DNA of 5,826 nt from Deltaproteobacteria bacterium (GCA_023250495.1 JAHFAP010000209.1:1-5826); one strand, 5' to 3'. Positions 1 to 5,665 are shown, numbered from the stretch's first letter. Program-made: numbers and translations. The notes: generated by a model not told the origin, from the letters alone.

Positions 1-211
1 GCCTGTCGAGCTTCCCCCCTGCGGTTAACATCCATAGCCCGTTCTCCGCTGGACAGACGTCCCAAACTTCCTGCGAATAGACGAGCTTCGTCTCGGTCTT
101 TCCGCTTGCCGGATGGTGCGCGGCTACCAGGCGATGCTTCGGCGCGGCCAGCCAAAGCACGCTCCCATCATGCTTCATCCCGGCAATAGAGATGCTTTTG
201 AGCTCCAGCAT
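1..211 (-). CDS. Unidentified protein, N-terminal part only (possible beta-propeller)
   Basis: An open minus-strand frame runs off the left edge, so only about 70 N-terminal residues are visible. It reads like real protein: alternating hydrophobic strands and small turns, including SVLWLAAPKHRLVAAHH, then VWDVCPAENGLWMLTAGGKL. Repeated short strand-turn units with a 'GLW.L..GGKL' element resemble a blade of a beta-propeller (PQQ-like or glutamine-cyclotransferase-like), but this is inference and the family is not recognised. The start is uncertain. The ATG at 211-209 is the first in frame after a stop about 14 codons upstream, and its AGGA lies too close to be an ideal ribosome site. The ATG at 178-176 is an alternative. 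No signal peptide follows either start. It is divergent from putA, with the repeat-bearing spacer between them. A plus-strand frame over the same bases (113-355) is taken to be its shadow. Confidence 0.55.
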   Translation of the reverse strand, partial: MLELKSISIAGMKHDGSVLWLAAPKHRLVAAHHPASGKTETKLVYSQEVWDVCPAENGLWMLTAGGKLDR

Positions 212-275
212 TTTCCTGCCGTTGTAGCCTACGGGAATCTCATCCTCGTATCAACTCACAAGCCAGAACAGTCTC

Positions 276-336
276 GAGTTTTGAGTCTAGAGTTTCAAGG
301 TCTAACCAGAAACCCGAAACACGAAACTCGAAACTT
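276..336. repeat. Heptamer-period inverted repeat
   Basis: Three consecutive seven-base units, GAGTTTT, GAGTCTA and GAGTTTC (276-296), are followed by a 12-base gap and then four units on the opposite sense, GAAACCC, GAAACAC, GAAACTC and GAAACTT (309-336). Arm 276-296 can pair with arm 309-329 at 16 of 21 positions by my count, with a 12-base loop. The whole element lies in the spacer between the left-edge gene and putA. It looks like a degenerate short tandem/inverted repeat of the kind scattered through intergenic DNA of some bacteria. No function is established. Its last units overlap the candidate -35 box of putA. Confidence 0.65.
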
Positions 337-356
337 CTCCTACAACGTATTATGAT
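328..356 (+). promoter_or_regulatory. Candidate sigma70-type promoter for putA
   Basis: TCGAAA (328-333, four of six matches to TTGACA) is followed by a 17-base spacer and TATGAT (351-356, five of six matches to TATAAT). Transcription would begin near 363, giving a very short leader before the putA start at 377. The -10 box is good but the -35 box is weak and sits inside the heptamer repeat, so the match could be chance. Confidence 0.3.
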
Positions 357-376
357 AGACCTCGGCGGGATCAAAG

Positions 377-3300
377 ATGGAACGTTCGCACAGCCTGGAA
401 GCTGAAGTCCGCGAGTTGGCGCGGGCTCTTTACCGCAAGGCCTCCGAGCACAAGCCCTCTCTCTTTGAACCGCAGGACTGGATCGGGCGGATGATCGACT
501 GGTCGCTCGCGAATGAATCTCTCCGCACGGCCCTGTTCGGCTTCGTCGATGTACTGCCCAGCCTGGATTCAGCGGCGGAGATAGGCCGCCACCTGCGCGA
601 GTATTTCGCGCATGCGGATCACGCCCTCGGCGGCCTGGTTTTTCTCGCCCAGGCGCTCCATGCGGGATCGCTGGTGGCGCCGGTGGTGCGGCACAACGTC
701 GTTCGCCTCGCGCGCCGCTTCATCGCCGAGGAGGAAACCGAGACCCTCGCCTCGGTCCTGGAAAGGCTCCGCCAAGAACCCGCGGCCTTCACGCTGGACG
801 TCGTGGGAGAGGCGACGGTCAGCGACAAGGAAGCAAAGGCGATGCATAGCCGTTACGTTGATCTCATGCGACGCCTGGCCGCCGCAACTCGTAGCTGGCC
901 TTCTCTTCCCCAAATCGATGTCGGCCCACACGGAATTCTCCCCAGAATCGATCTCTCGGTGAAGATCTCCTCGCTCTGCGCGCGCTTCGACCCTCTGGAT
1001 CCGGATACCGAAACCACCGTGAGAGACCGGCTCCGGCTGCTCTTGCGCGAGGCCTCCAGCCTGGGAGCGGCGATAACTGTGGACATGGAGCAGTATGCCT
1101 ATAAGGATCTCACCCTCGCCATCTTTCGCTCCCTGCTGGAGGAGAAGGAATTTCACCAGCAGCCGCGCGTTTCTATAGCGATGCAAGCGTACCTGCTCGA
1201 CGCAGAGAGCGATCTGCAGACACTCATCCACTGGGCAAAAGAGCGCCAGCGCCGCATCGGCGTGCGCCTGGTCAAGGGAGCCTACTGGGACAGCGAGATC
1301 GCCTGGGCGAAGCAGAAAAACTGGCTGATCCCGGTCTTTCTCGAAAAGGCCGAGACCGACGCCGGCTACGAGCGGCTCACCCAACTTTTGTTGGAGAATC
1401 ATGACATCGTGGATACCGCCTTCGGCAGCCACAACCTGCGCAGCATCTCCCATGCTATTGTAGCGGCCAAGCACTTAGGGATCGCTACGAACGGCTATGA
1501 GATCCAGATGCTCTTCGGCATGGCCGAGCCCATCCGCCAGGCGGTCATTCAAAACGGTCAGCGGGTGCGGGTCTACGTTCCCGTAGGAGAGTTGCTCCCT
1601 GGCATCGCCTATCTGATCCGCCGGCTGATGGAGAACACCTCTAATACGTCGTTCCTGCGCCAGACCTATGCGGAGCAGAAGCAGATAGAACTGCTGGTCG
1701 AAGCGCCTTCCCCCAAAGTGCCGGCGCGGCCCAGTTTGCCGGTAGCTCCACGCGCCACCGACCCGCAGAAGCCGGGAGAGTTTGTCAACGAGCCTACGCT
1801 CGATTTTTCCCGGCAGGAAAATCGCGCTCGCTTCGCCGCTGCCCTGCGCGAGGTCGAAGGGAAACTGGGGCAGAGCCATCCTCTCTGGATCGGAGGCAAA
1901 GAGAGAGAGGCCGAAGGCTGGATCGAGGCGGTGAATCCGGCCTCGCCCAAAGAGATCATCGGCCGAGTCCCGCTTGCTCGGAGGGAGGAGGCCGATGAAG
2001 CGATTGAGATGGCGGAGAGTTTTTTCTCCAAGTGGCGCGCGACGCCGGCCAAGGAGCGTGCCACGATCCTCTTCCGCGCCGCTTCGATCATGCGCCGGAG
2101 GCGTCTGGAGCTTGCAGCCTGGGAGCTGTTCGAAGTGGGAAAAGGCTGGCGCGAGGCGGACGCGGACGTGACCGAGGCAATTGACTATCTCGAGTACTAC
2201 GGCCGCGAGATGATCCGCTTGGCACAGCCCAGATCGACGCAGCGTCTTGCCGGCGAAAGCAATCTTTATCTGTACGAGCCCAGAGGCGTCGCCGTGATCA
2301 TCGCGCCGTGGAATTTCCCGCTGGCGATTCTGACGGGAATGACCGCGGCCGCCTTAGTCGCTGGCAACTGCGCCATCGTCAAGCCGGCCGAGCAGTCGCC
2401 GGTGATGGGCGCCCACCTTGTAGCCATTCTGCGCGAGGCTGGCCTGCCGCCGCTGGCCTGCCAGCTCCTCCAGGGAGGCGGCGATCTCGGAGCCTACCTG
2501 GTGCGCCATCCATTGGTCCATCTCATCGCCTTCACAGGATCGCGCGAGGTGGGGCTGGAGATACTGCGCGAGGCCTACACCCATCAGCCCGGCCAGGAGC
2601 ACGTCAAGCGCGTGATCTGCGAGATGGGAGGAAAGAACGCGATGATCGTTGACGCGGACGCCGATTTGGATGAGGCGGTAACGCATATCATAGACTCGGC
2701 GTTTGGCTATCAAGGGCAAAAATGTTCTGCTGCGTCTCGGCTCATCCCGGTCCAGGCAGTGCATGACCGCGTGTTGGAGCGGCTGGTGGAGGCGGTGAAG
2801 AGCCTCAAGATCGGCCCGCCCAAGGAGCCGCGCAACTTCATCGGGCCGGTCATCGACGCCGCCGCGCACGCGCGAATCACGGGCTACATCGATCTTGGGA
2901 GGCGCGAGGGAAAATGCATGGTGGAAATGGAAGCGCCGAAGGAGGGCTACTACATCGGGCCGGCAATCTTCAGCGAGATCGAGCCCCACCACCGCCTTGC
3001 CCAGGAGGAGATCTTTGGTCCGCTCCTCGCCGTGCTCCGGGCGCGCGACTTCGACGACGCGCTCGAGATCGCCAACCGCTCTTCCTACGCATTGACCGGC
3101 GGGTTGTTCTCCCGCTCCCCCGCTCACATCGAGAAGGCTCGGCGCGAATTTCGCGTCGGAAATCTCTACATCAACCGCGGAATCACCGGCGCCGTTGTCG
3201 GACGGCAGCCCTTCGGCGGGCTAAAACTTTCAAGCATCGGCTCCAAGGCGGGCGGTCCGGACTATCTTCTCCAGTTCCTCCAACCGAGGACGATCAGCGA

Positions 3301-3403
3301 GAGCACGCTGCGCCACGGCTTCGTCCCGCCCGAGGATCTGAAGGAAGCCCAAGTGATTCGAAAAGCCAAATCCTCACGGCGTGAAGGCCTCGTTGGCCGA
3401 TGA
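377..3403 (+). CDS. putA: Bifunctional proline dehydrogenase / L-glutamate gamma-semialdehyde dehydrogenase (PutA, type A)
   Basis: It oxidises proline to glutamate in two steps: an FAD-dependent proline dehydrogenase passes electrons to membrane quinone, then an NAD-dependent P5C/glutamate-semialdehyde dehydrogenase finishes. The protein is 1008 residues, the usual length of minimal type-A PutA (about 1000). It lacks the N-terminal ribbon-helix-helix DNA-binding domain of enterobacterial PutA, so it should not repress its own gene. The proline dehydrogenase barrel spans roughly 135-430, with VRLVKGAYWDSE (296-307, Lys300), FGSHNLR (349-355), the EIQMLFGM segment (375-382) and RRLMENTSN near 415-423. 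A Pro-rich linker (about 443-470) leads to the dehydrogenase domain (about 500-985), with oxyanion Asn646 in APWNFP, KPAEQ (669-673), FTGS (719-722), general base Glu749 in EMGGKN, nucleophile Cys783 in GQKCSA and EEIFGP (877-882). A modest GGGA at 367-370 precedes the ATG by six bases. One oddity is LSSIG at 951-955, where LSG.G is usual. Its last 30 bases overlap the convergent Kelch gene. Confidence 0.97.
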   Translation: MERSHSLEAEVRELARALYRKASEHKPSLFEPQDWIGRMIDWSLANESLRTALFGFVDVLPSLDSAAEIGRHLREYFAHADHALGGLVFLAQALHAGSLVAPVVRHNVVRLARRFIAEEETETLASVLERLRQEPAAFTLDVVGEATVSDKEAKAMHSRYVDLMRRLAAATRSWPSLPQIDVGPHGILPRIDLSVKISSLCARFDPLDPDTETTVRDRLRLLLREASSLGAAITVDMEQYAYKDLTLAIFRSLLEEKEFHQQPRVSIAMQAYLLDAESDLQTLIHWAKERQRRIGVRLVKGAYWDSEIAWAKQKNWLIPVFLEKAETDAGYERLTQLLLENHDIVDTAFGSHNLRSISHAIVAAKHLGIATNGYEIQMLFGMAEPIRQAVIQNGQRVRVYVPVGELLPGIAYLIRRLMENTSNTSFLRQTYAEQKQIELLVEAPSPKVPARPSLPVAPRATDPQKPGEFVNEPTLDFSRQENRARFAAALREVEGKLGQSHPLWIGGKEREAEGWIEAVNPASPKEIIGRVPLARREEADEAIEMAESFFSKWRATPAKERATILFRAASIMRRRRLELAAWELFEVGKGWREADADVTEAIDYLEYYGREMIRLAQPRSTQRLAGESNLYLYEPRGVAVIIAPWNFPLAILTGMTAAALVAGNCAIVKPAEQSPVMGAHLVAILREAGLPPLACQLLQGGGDLGAYLVRHPLVHLIAFTGSREVGLEILREAYTHQPGQEHVKRVICEMGGKNAMIVDADADLDEAVTHIIDSAFGYQGQKCSAASRLIPVQAVHDRVLERLVEAVKSLKIGPPKEPRNFIGPVIDAAAHARITGYIDLGRREGKCMVEMEAPKEGYYIGPAIFSEIEPHHRLAQEEIFGPLLAVLRARDFDDALEIANRSSYALTGGLFSRSPAHIEKARREFRVGNLYINRGITGAVVGRQPFGGLKLSSIGSKAGGPDYLLQFLQPRTISESTLRHGFVPPEDLKEAQVIRKAKSSRREGLVGR

Positions 3404-4315
3404 GTATGAACCGCCTGGAGTCGGGCCGCCGGAAAGGACATAGATCGTCTGCCCCACCACTGCCGCGCCAAGGCCGTGGCGGGCGGTGGGCATGGGACTT
3501 GAACGAGCCCAGATATTCTTCGCGGGGTCGTAGGATTCGGTCTGATTGAACGTCCCGGAAGGCGATTCGCCGCCGAAAACAAAGATTCGCCCGCCCAACA
3601 CAGCAGCCGCGATCCCGCTCCTCGGCGTAGGCATGGGCGCGCGCGCGCGCCACCGGTCTGTGGCGGGGTCATATTCTTCATTGAGCGCCAGGTTCCGCGC
3701 GTGGCTGCCGTCGATCCGTCCGCCGATGGCGTAAAGCTTGCCGGCAACCACGCCGACAGCCAGGTGATCTCTGGGTGAAGGGACGGAAGCGCGTTTGGCC
3801 CAACGGTTCCGCAGAGGATCGTACTCTTCGTTGGCATTGCTGTTGCGCCCATTGGTCCCGACTCCGCCCACGGCATAAATCTTGTCGCCGATCACTCCCA
3901 CTGCCAACGCCCCACGCGCGGTAGGCATGGGCGCAAGCGCGCGCCAGCGATCCGCAGACGGGTCATACTCATAGACCGTGTTGACCGATCCCGAGCCGGC
4001 GGCGTACCCGCCGATCACATATATTTTCCCCGCCACGGCGGCTGCCCCGACATGATGGAGAGGACGCGGAAGGGGCGCCCGGCGACGCCATAAGTCGTTG
4101 GCAGCATCATACTCTTCAACCAGATCCCCACCTTGCCCAAAGCCTCCGATCACATAGATCTTGCCTCCAAGCGCCACGGCGACCACCTCAGTCCGCGCCG
4201 AAGGCATGGGCGCGCGCGTCGCCCACCTTCCTCCCCCTTGCGCGAAGGCATGGAGGAAGAAACCCTCCATCACTAGAGGGAAAAGACAAAGCGTCAATAG
4301 ATGTTTCGGTCTCAT
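3374..4315 (-). CDS. Exported six-bladed Kelch-repeat beta-propeller protein
   Basis: This 313-residue protein starts with a signal peptide: MRPKH, a hydrophobic core, then a likely signal peptidase I site after AFA (residues 23-25). The rest is six Kelch units of about 46-50 residues. Each has a strand ending in a Gly-Gly pair (57-58, 102-103, 150-151, 198-199, 248-249, 296-297), then a Y-D dipeptide and a Trp in most units (W76, W124, W172, W222, W269), then a P.P...R turn. The final unit lacks its Trp strand, while the mature N-terminus starts with an orphan one (W31, APMP at 35-38). The chain therefore probably closes by pairing N- and C-terminal strands in one blade. Kelch propellers bind proteins or sugars, and some carry enzymes. 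No catalytic domain is attached here, so the ligand is unknown. Location should be periplasmic or extracellular. The start is supported by the signal peptide, although the ribosome site (TTGAGCC) is weak. Confidence 0.92.
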   Translation of the reverse strand: MRPKHLLTLCLFPLVMEGFFLHAFAQGGGRWATRAPMPSARTEVVAVALGGKIYVIGGFGQGGDLVEEYDAANDLWRRRAPLPRPLHHVGAAAVAGKIYVIGGYAAGSGSVNTVYEYDPSADRWRALAPMPTARGALAVGVIGDKIYAVGGVGTNGRNSNANEEYDPLRNRWAKRASVPSPRDHLAVGVVAGKLYAIGGRIDGSHARNLALNEEYDPATDRWRARAPMPTPRSGIAAAVLGGRIFVFGGESPSGTFNQTESYDPAKNIWARSSPMPTARHGLGAAVVGQTIYVLSGGPTPGGSYSSANEAFTP

Positions 4316-4353
4316 CGGCTCAAGGGCTTTACAATAAAAAAATTTCCTGTATT

Positions 4354-4382
4354 GTTTAAGGCCGAATTTCGCTTATTGTCAA
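4354..4382 (-). promoter_or_regulatory. Candidate promoter of the Kelch gene
   Basis: On the minus strand a perfect TTGACA (4382-4377) is followed, after 17 bases, by TTAAAC (4359-4354, only three of six matches to TATAAT). The predicted start of transcription is about 30 bases before the Kelch ATG. The consensus -35 in an AT-rich stretch of a GC-rich window is the main support. On the plus strand the same stretch offers TTGTTT (4352-4357), 16 bases, TATTGT (4374-4379), a much weaker possible promoter for the divergent ferritin-like gene. Confidence 0.42.
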
Positions 4383-4417
4383 ACCTGGTTCTTGGGCTGG
4401 AATAGGTTTCTTTGCTA

Positions 4418-4528
4418 GAGATCCTTCACGGAGCTTGTCCTGAGACTCTTCGCGTTGCTCAGAGTGACAGTCGAAGGATTCAGGATGACAAGCTTCTGAC
4501 AGTCATTCTGAGCGGAGCGAAGAATCTC
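4418..4528. repeat. Cluster of four palindromic interspersed-repeat units
   Basis: Four related units lie between the divergent Kelch and ferritin-like genes. Unit 1 is 4418-4446 (GAGATCCTTCACGG...CCTGAG). Unit 2 is 4442-4470 (GAGACTCTTCGCG...CTCAGAGTGAC). Unit 3 is 4471-4489, in the opposite sense (TCGAAGGATTCAGGATGAC). Unit 4 is 4502-4528, opposite sense (GTCATTCTGAGCGG...GAATCTC). Units 2 and 4 are near-perfect reverse complements (GAGAnTCTTCGC, a variable triplet, GCTCAGAnTGAC) and could fold into a large hairpin. From memory, the GTCATTCTGAGCG...GAAGAATCTC motif recurs as an intergenic repeat in many environmental bacterial genomes. It is therefore likely a REP/MITE-like element rather than a gene-specific operator. 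Confidence 0.75.
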
Positions 4529-4549
4529 AAGTCGCGAGTCTGAATTGGT

Positions 4550-4557
4550 AGAAGGAG
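4550..4557 (+). promoter_or_regulatory. Ribosome binding site fixing the start at 4566
   Basis: AGAAGGAG (4550-4557) lies eight bases before the ATG at 4566. An in-frame TTG at 4545 would add seven residues but would put this site inside the coding region, so the ATG is preferred. Confidence 0.85.
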
Positions 4558-4565
4558 ATTTATTT

Positions 4566-5222
4566 ATGGAAGCTTTGAAACCCGATGCATTTCTGAAAAA
4601 GCTGGCTGAGCAGCGCGAAGCCGCGTGGGCGAAGATGACCGCGGAGAAGAAGAGTTACGGCGCGGAGAAACCTTTGACGCGCGATGTGATTCTGCGCCGC
4701 CTGCAATTCGGCGTGGTGATGGAGCGGCGCGCTGGCGAGGTCACCGCGAGATGGGTAGCTCAGGTGCCTGACTTGGATATCCAGCGGCCGCTCTCAGAAT
4801 ACGTCGCCAACGAACTCAAGCACGCGGCGATCCTGCGCGAGAGAATCAAGGAGCTCAACGGAGATCCCGACGCGCTCTGGAACACCCCGCTCAGAGAGCT
4901 CAAGGAGTTGTGGGACTACCACGCCTCCCTGGGATCTTTGTGCGAGCTGTTGGCCAGCGTGCAGTACGGACATGAGGAATTCTTTCCGCGCACGTCGAAG
5001 TCGTTTATCGAGCGCGTCGCGCCGCTCGATCCGAAGACCGCTTCGATCTACCGCGATACCCTGCTGGGCGACGAAGAGGGGCACGAGTGGCTGGCGCCCG
5101 AGGCGCTCAAACGTTACGCGTCGGATGGGGAGACGCAAAGGCGATGTCTGGAGGCGTTGGAGCGCGGGTGTGAACTCTTTGCCCGGGCCATTCAGAGCTT
5201 TAACCGGGCAAACGTTTCTTGA
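4566..5222 (+). CDS. Ferritin-like di-iron-type protein, function unknown
   Basis: This soluble, all-helical protein of 218 residues has no signal peptide or membrane segment. A charged N-terminal helix (about 1-35) precedes a four-helix region that carries the ligand pattern of di-iron carboxylate proteins. Candidate ligands are Glu53 (helix 1, VMERRAGE), Glu83 and His86 (helix 2, NELKH), Glu127 (helix 3, CELLASVQYGHEEF) and Glu170 and His173 (helix 4, GDEEGHEW). The spacings of 30, 44 and 43 residues and the two E..H pairs fit the ferritin-like superfamily. That fold includes iron stores, rubrerythrins and oxygen-using hydroxylases or oxygenases such as MiaE-type enzymes. I do not recognise the precise family. 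No rubredoxin domain is fused. His136 and Glu137-138 add further possible ligands. The gene stands alone, with its own strong ribosome site and a terminator 25 bases after its stop. The repeat cluster lies just upstream. Confidence 0.82.
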   Translation: MEALKPDAFLKKLAEQREAAWAKMTAEKKSYGAEKPLTRDVILRRLQFGVVMERRAGEVTARWVAQVPDLDIQRPLSEYVANELKHAAILRERIKELNGDPDALWNTPLRELKELWDYHASLGSLCELLASVQYGHEEFFPRTSKSFIERVAPLDPKTASIYRDTLLGDEEGHEWLAPEALKRYASDGETQRRCLEALERGCELFARAIQSFNRANVS

Positions 5223-5247
5223 AAAGAGCAGGAGGCGTAGCAAAAAC

Positions 5248-5275
5248 AAAAAAGGGAGCCGCACTCCCCTTTTTT
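5248..5275. terminator. Bidirectional intrinsic terminator
   Basis: Six A's and GGGAG (5248-5258), loop CCGCA, then CTCCC, one unpaired C and six T's (5264-5275). It forms a GC stem with a T run on the plus strand for the ferritin-like gene. On the minus strand it likewise ends in TTTTTTG for the zinc-ribbon gene. Its position between two convergent genes fits use by both. Confidence 0.85.
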
Positions 5276-5286
5276 GCATTTCTCCC

Positions 5287-5305
5287 GACCGGGTCGTGCC
5301 CGGTC
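5287..5305 (-). other. Perfect 7-bp hairpin at the zinc-ribbon stop codon
   Basis: GACCGGG (5287-5293), a five-base loop and CCCGGTC (5299-5305) form a perfect GC-rich stem. On the minus strand it starts within the TGA stop (5306-5304). No T run follows directly, so it is not a classical terminator by itself. It stands 11 bases before the terminator stem at 5248-5275 and may protect or help end the zinc-ribbon transcript. Confidence 0.55.
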
Positions 5306-5486
5306 AATGCTTTGGTTCTATCTTCCTTCCGTAAGTGATCTCTCCTTTATCGACCCTGAGAGAAAATCCGCAATCCGGGTTCGTGCAGGCCCAGGCCTTA
5401 AACATCACGGAGGACCCTTCCTGGCCGTAGTCCGATAGTGGGATCAGCACCCCGTTGTTGCATTTCTGGCACTTCGGCAGTTCCAT
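5304..5486 (-). CDS. Small zinc-ribbon protein, function unknown
   Basis: This is a 60-residue protein with two cysteine pairs, C6-Q-K-C9 near the N-terminus and C34-TNPD-C39 in the second half, the layout of a zinc ribbon. Between and after the knuckles are short hydrophobic strands (VLIPL, SVMFKAW, GFSLRVDKGEI), consistent with a compact beta fold. There is no signal peptide or membrane segment, so it should be cytoplasmic. Such stand-alone ribbons may bind nucleic acid or partner proteins, but nothing here points to a specific job. The ATG at 5486 is chosen because a strong AGGAGG sits seven bases upstream. A longer frame from 5528 would place that site inside the gene. It is convergent with the ferritin-like gene, and a shared terminator lies between them. 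Confidence 0.82.
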   Translation of the reverse strand: MELPKCQKCNNGVLIPLSDYGQEGSSVMFKAWACTNPDCGFSLRVDKGEITYGRKIEPKH

Positions 5487-5491
5487 CTCCG

Positions 5492-5501
5492 CTCCTCCTT
5501 T
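5492..5501 (-). promoter_or_regulatory. Strong ribosome binding site of the zinc-ribbon gene
   Basis: Minus-strand AAAGGAGGAG (5501-5492) places AGGAGG seven bases before the ATG at 5486. It decides against the 14-residue-longer start at 5528. Confidence 0.85.
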
Positions 5502-5545
5502 CGGCTCATCAAACAATCGGAACCACACGTCCAGTCTGATGAAAG

Positions 5546-5572
5546 TCTATAGAATAGGAGAAGCGAAATCAA
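5546..5572 (-). promoter_or_regulatory. Weak candidate promoter for the zinc-ribbon gene
   Basis: Minus-strand TTGATT (5572-5567), a short 15-base spacer and TATAGA (5551-5546) lie about 60 bases before the start codon. The spacing is poor and the boxes are partial, so this is tentative. A promoter somewhere in 5502-5629 is expected, because a strong hairpin upstream would end the preceding transcript. Confidence 0.22.
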
Positions 5573-5629
5573 GCAAGAGAGGACGCTCAGGAGGGTGCCG
5601 CGTAGCGCTGGATTACGTGAAGAAGAAGT

Positions 5630-5665
5630 GGAGAGGGATAGGAAGGCGAAAAGCTATCCCTCTCC
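5630..5665 (-). terminator. 12-bp perfect hairpin, probable terminator of the right-edge gene
   Basis: GGAGAGGGATAG (5630-5641) and CTATCCCTCTCC (5654-5665) are perfect reverse complements around a 12-base loop. The stem starts 27 bases after the stop of the Lys-rich gene, read on the minus strand. The sequence that follows (ACTTCTTCTTC) is pyrimidine-rich but not a clean T run, so termination may be partial or Rho-assisted. Confidence 0.6.

Noticed and set aside
113..355. 80-residue plus-strand frame before putA
   Set aside because: It overlaps a more protein-like minus-strand frame, runs into the heptamer repeat (its C-terminal part is repeat translation), and has no ribosome site.
569..1474. 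301-residue antisense frame inside putA
   Set aside because: High-GC codon bias often opens antisense frames; the plus strand carries unmistakable PutA motifs throughout, and the antisense product resembles nothing known to me.
2354..3127. 257-residue antisense frame inside the dehydrogenase domain of putA
   Set aside because: Same reason: it mirrors conserved aldehyde-dehydrogenase codons and has no start signal.
3262..3876. 204-residue minus-strand frame overlapping the Kelch gene
   Set aside because: It is a shifted reading of the Kelch repeats and the putA end; the 3374-4315 frame has a signal peptide and six clear Kelch units.
4418..4528. CRISPR array or transcription-factor operator
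   Set aside because: Units differ in orientation and spacing, with no uniform spacers, and the motif looks like a dispersed repeat rather than an array or a gene-specific site.
4545..4565. Upstream TTG start for the ferritin-like gene
   Set aside because: The ribosome site AGAAGGAG would lie inside the coding region; the ATG at 4566 has ideal spacing.
5230..5240. AGGAGG after the ferritin-like stop, suggesting a further small gene
   Set aside because: No start codon with a useful frame follows before the terminator hairpin.
377..5486. A single co-regulated new system of putA, Kelch, ferritin-like and zinc-ribbon genes
   Set aside because: The genes alternate in strand, have separate terminators or promoters, and share no evident biochemical theme; conserved neighbourhood in other genomes would be needed.
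5487..5528. Longer N-terminus of the zinc-ribbon protein
   Set aside because: AGGAGG at 5499-5494 serves the ATG at 5486; the extra 14 residues would be translated from the leader.
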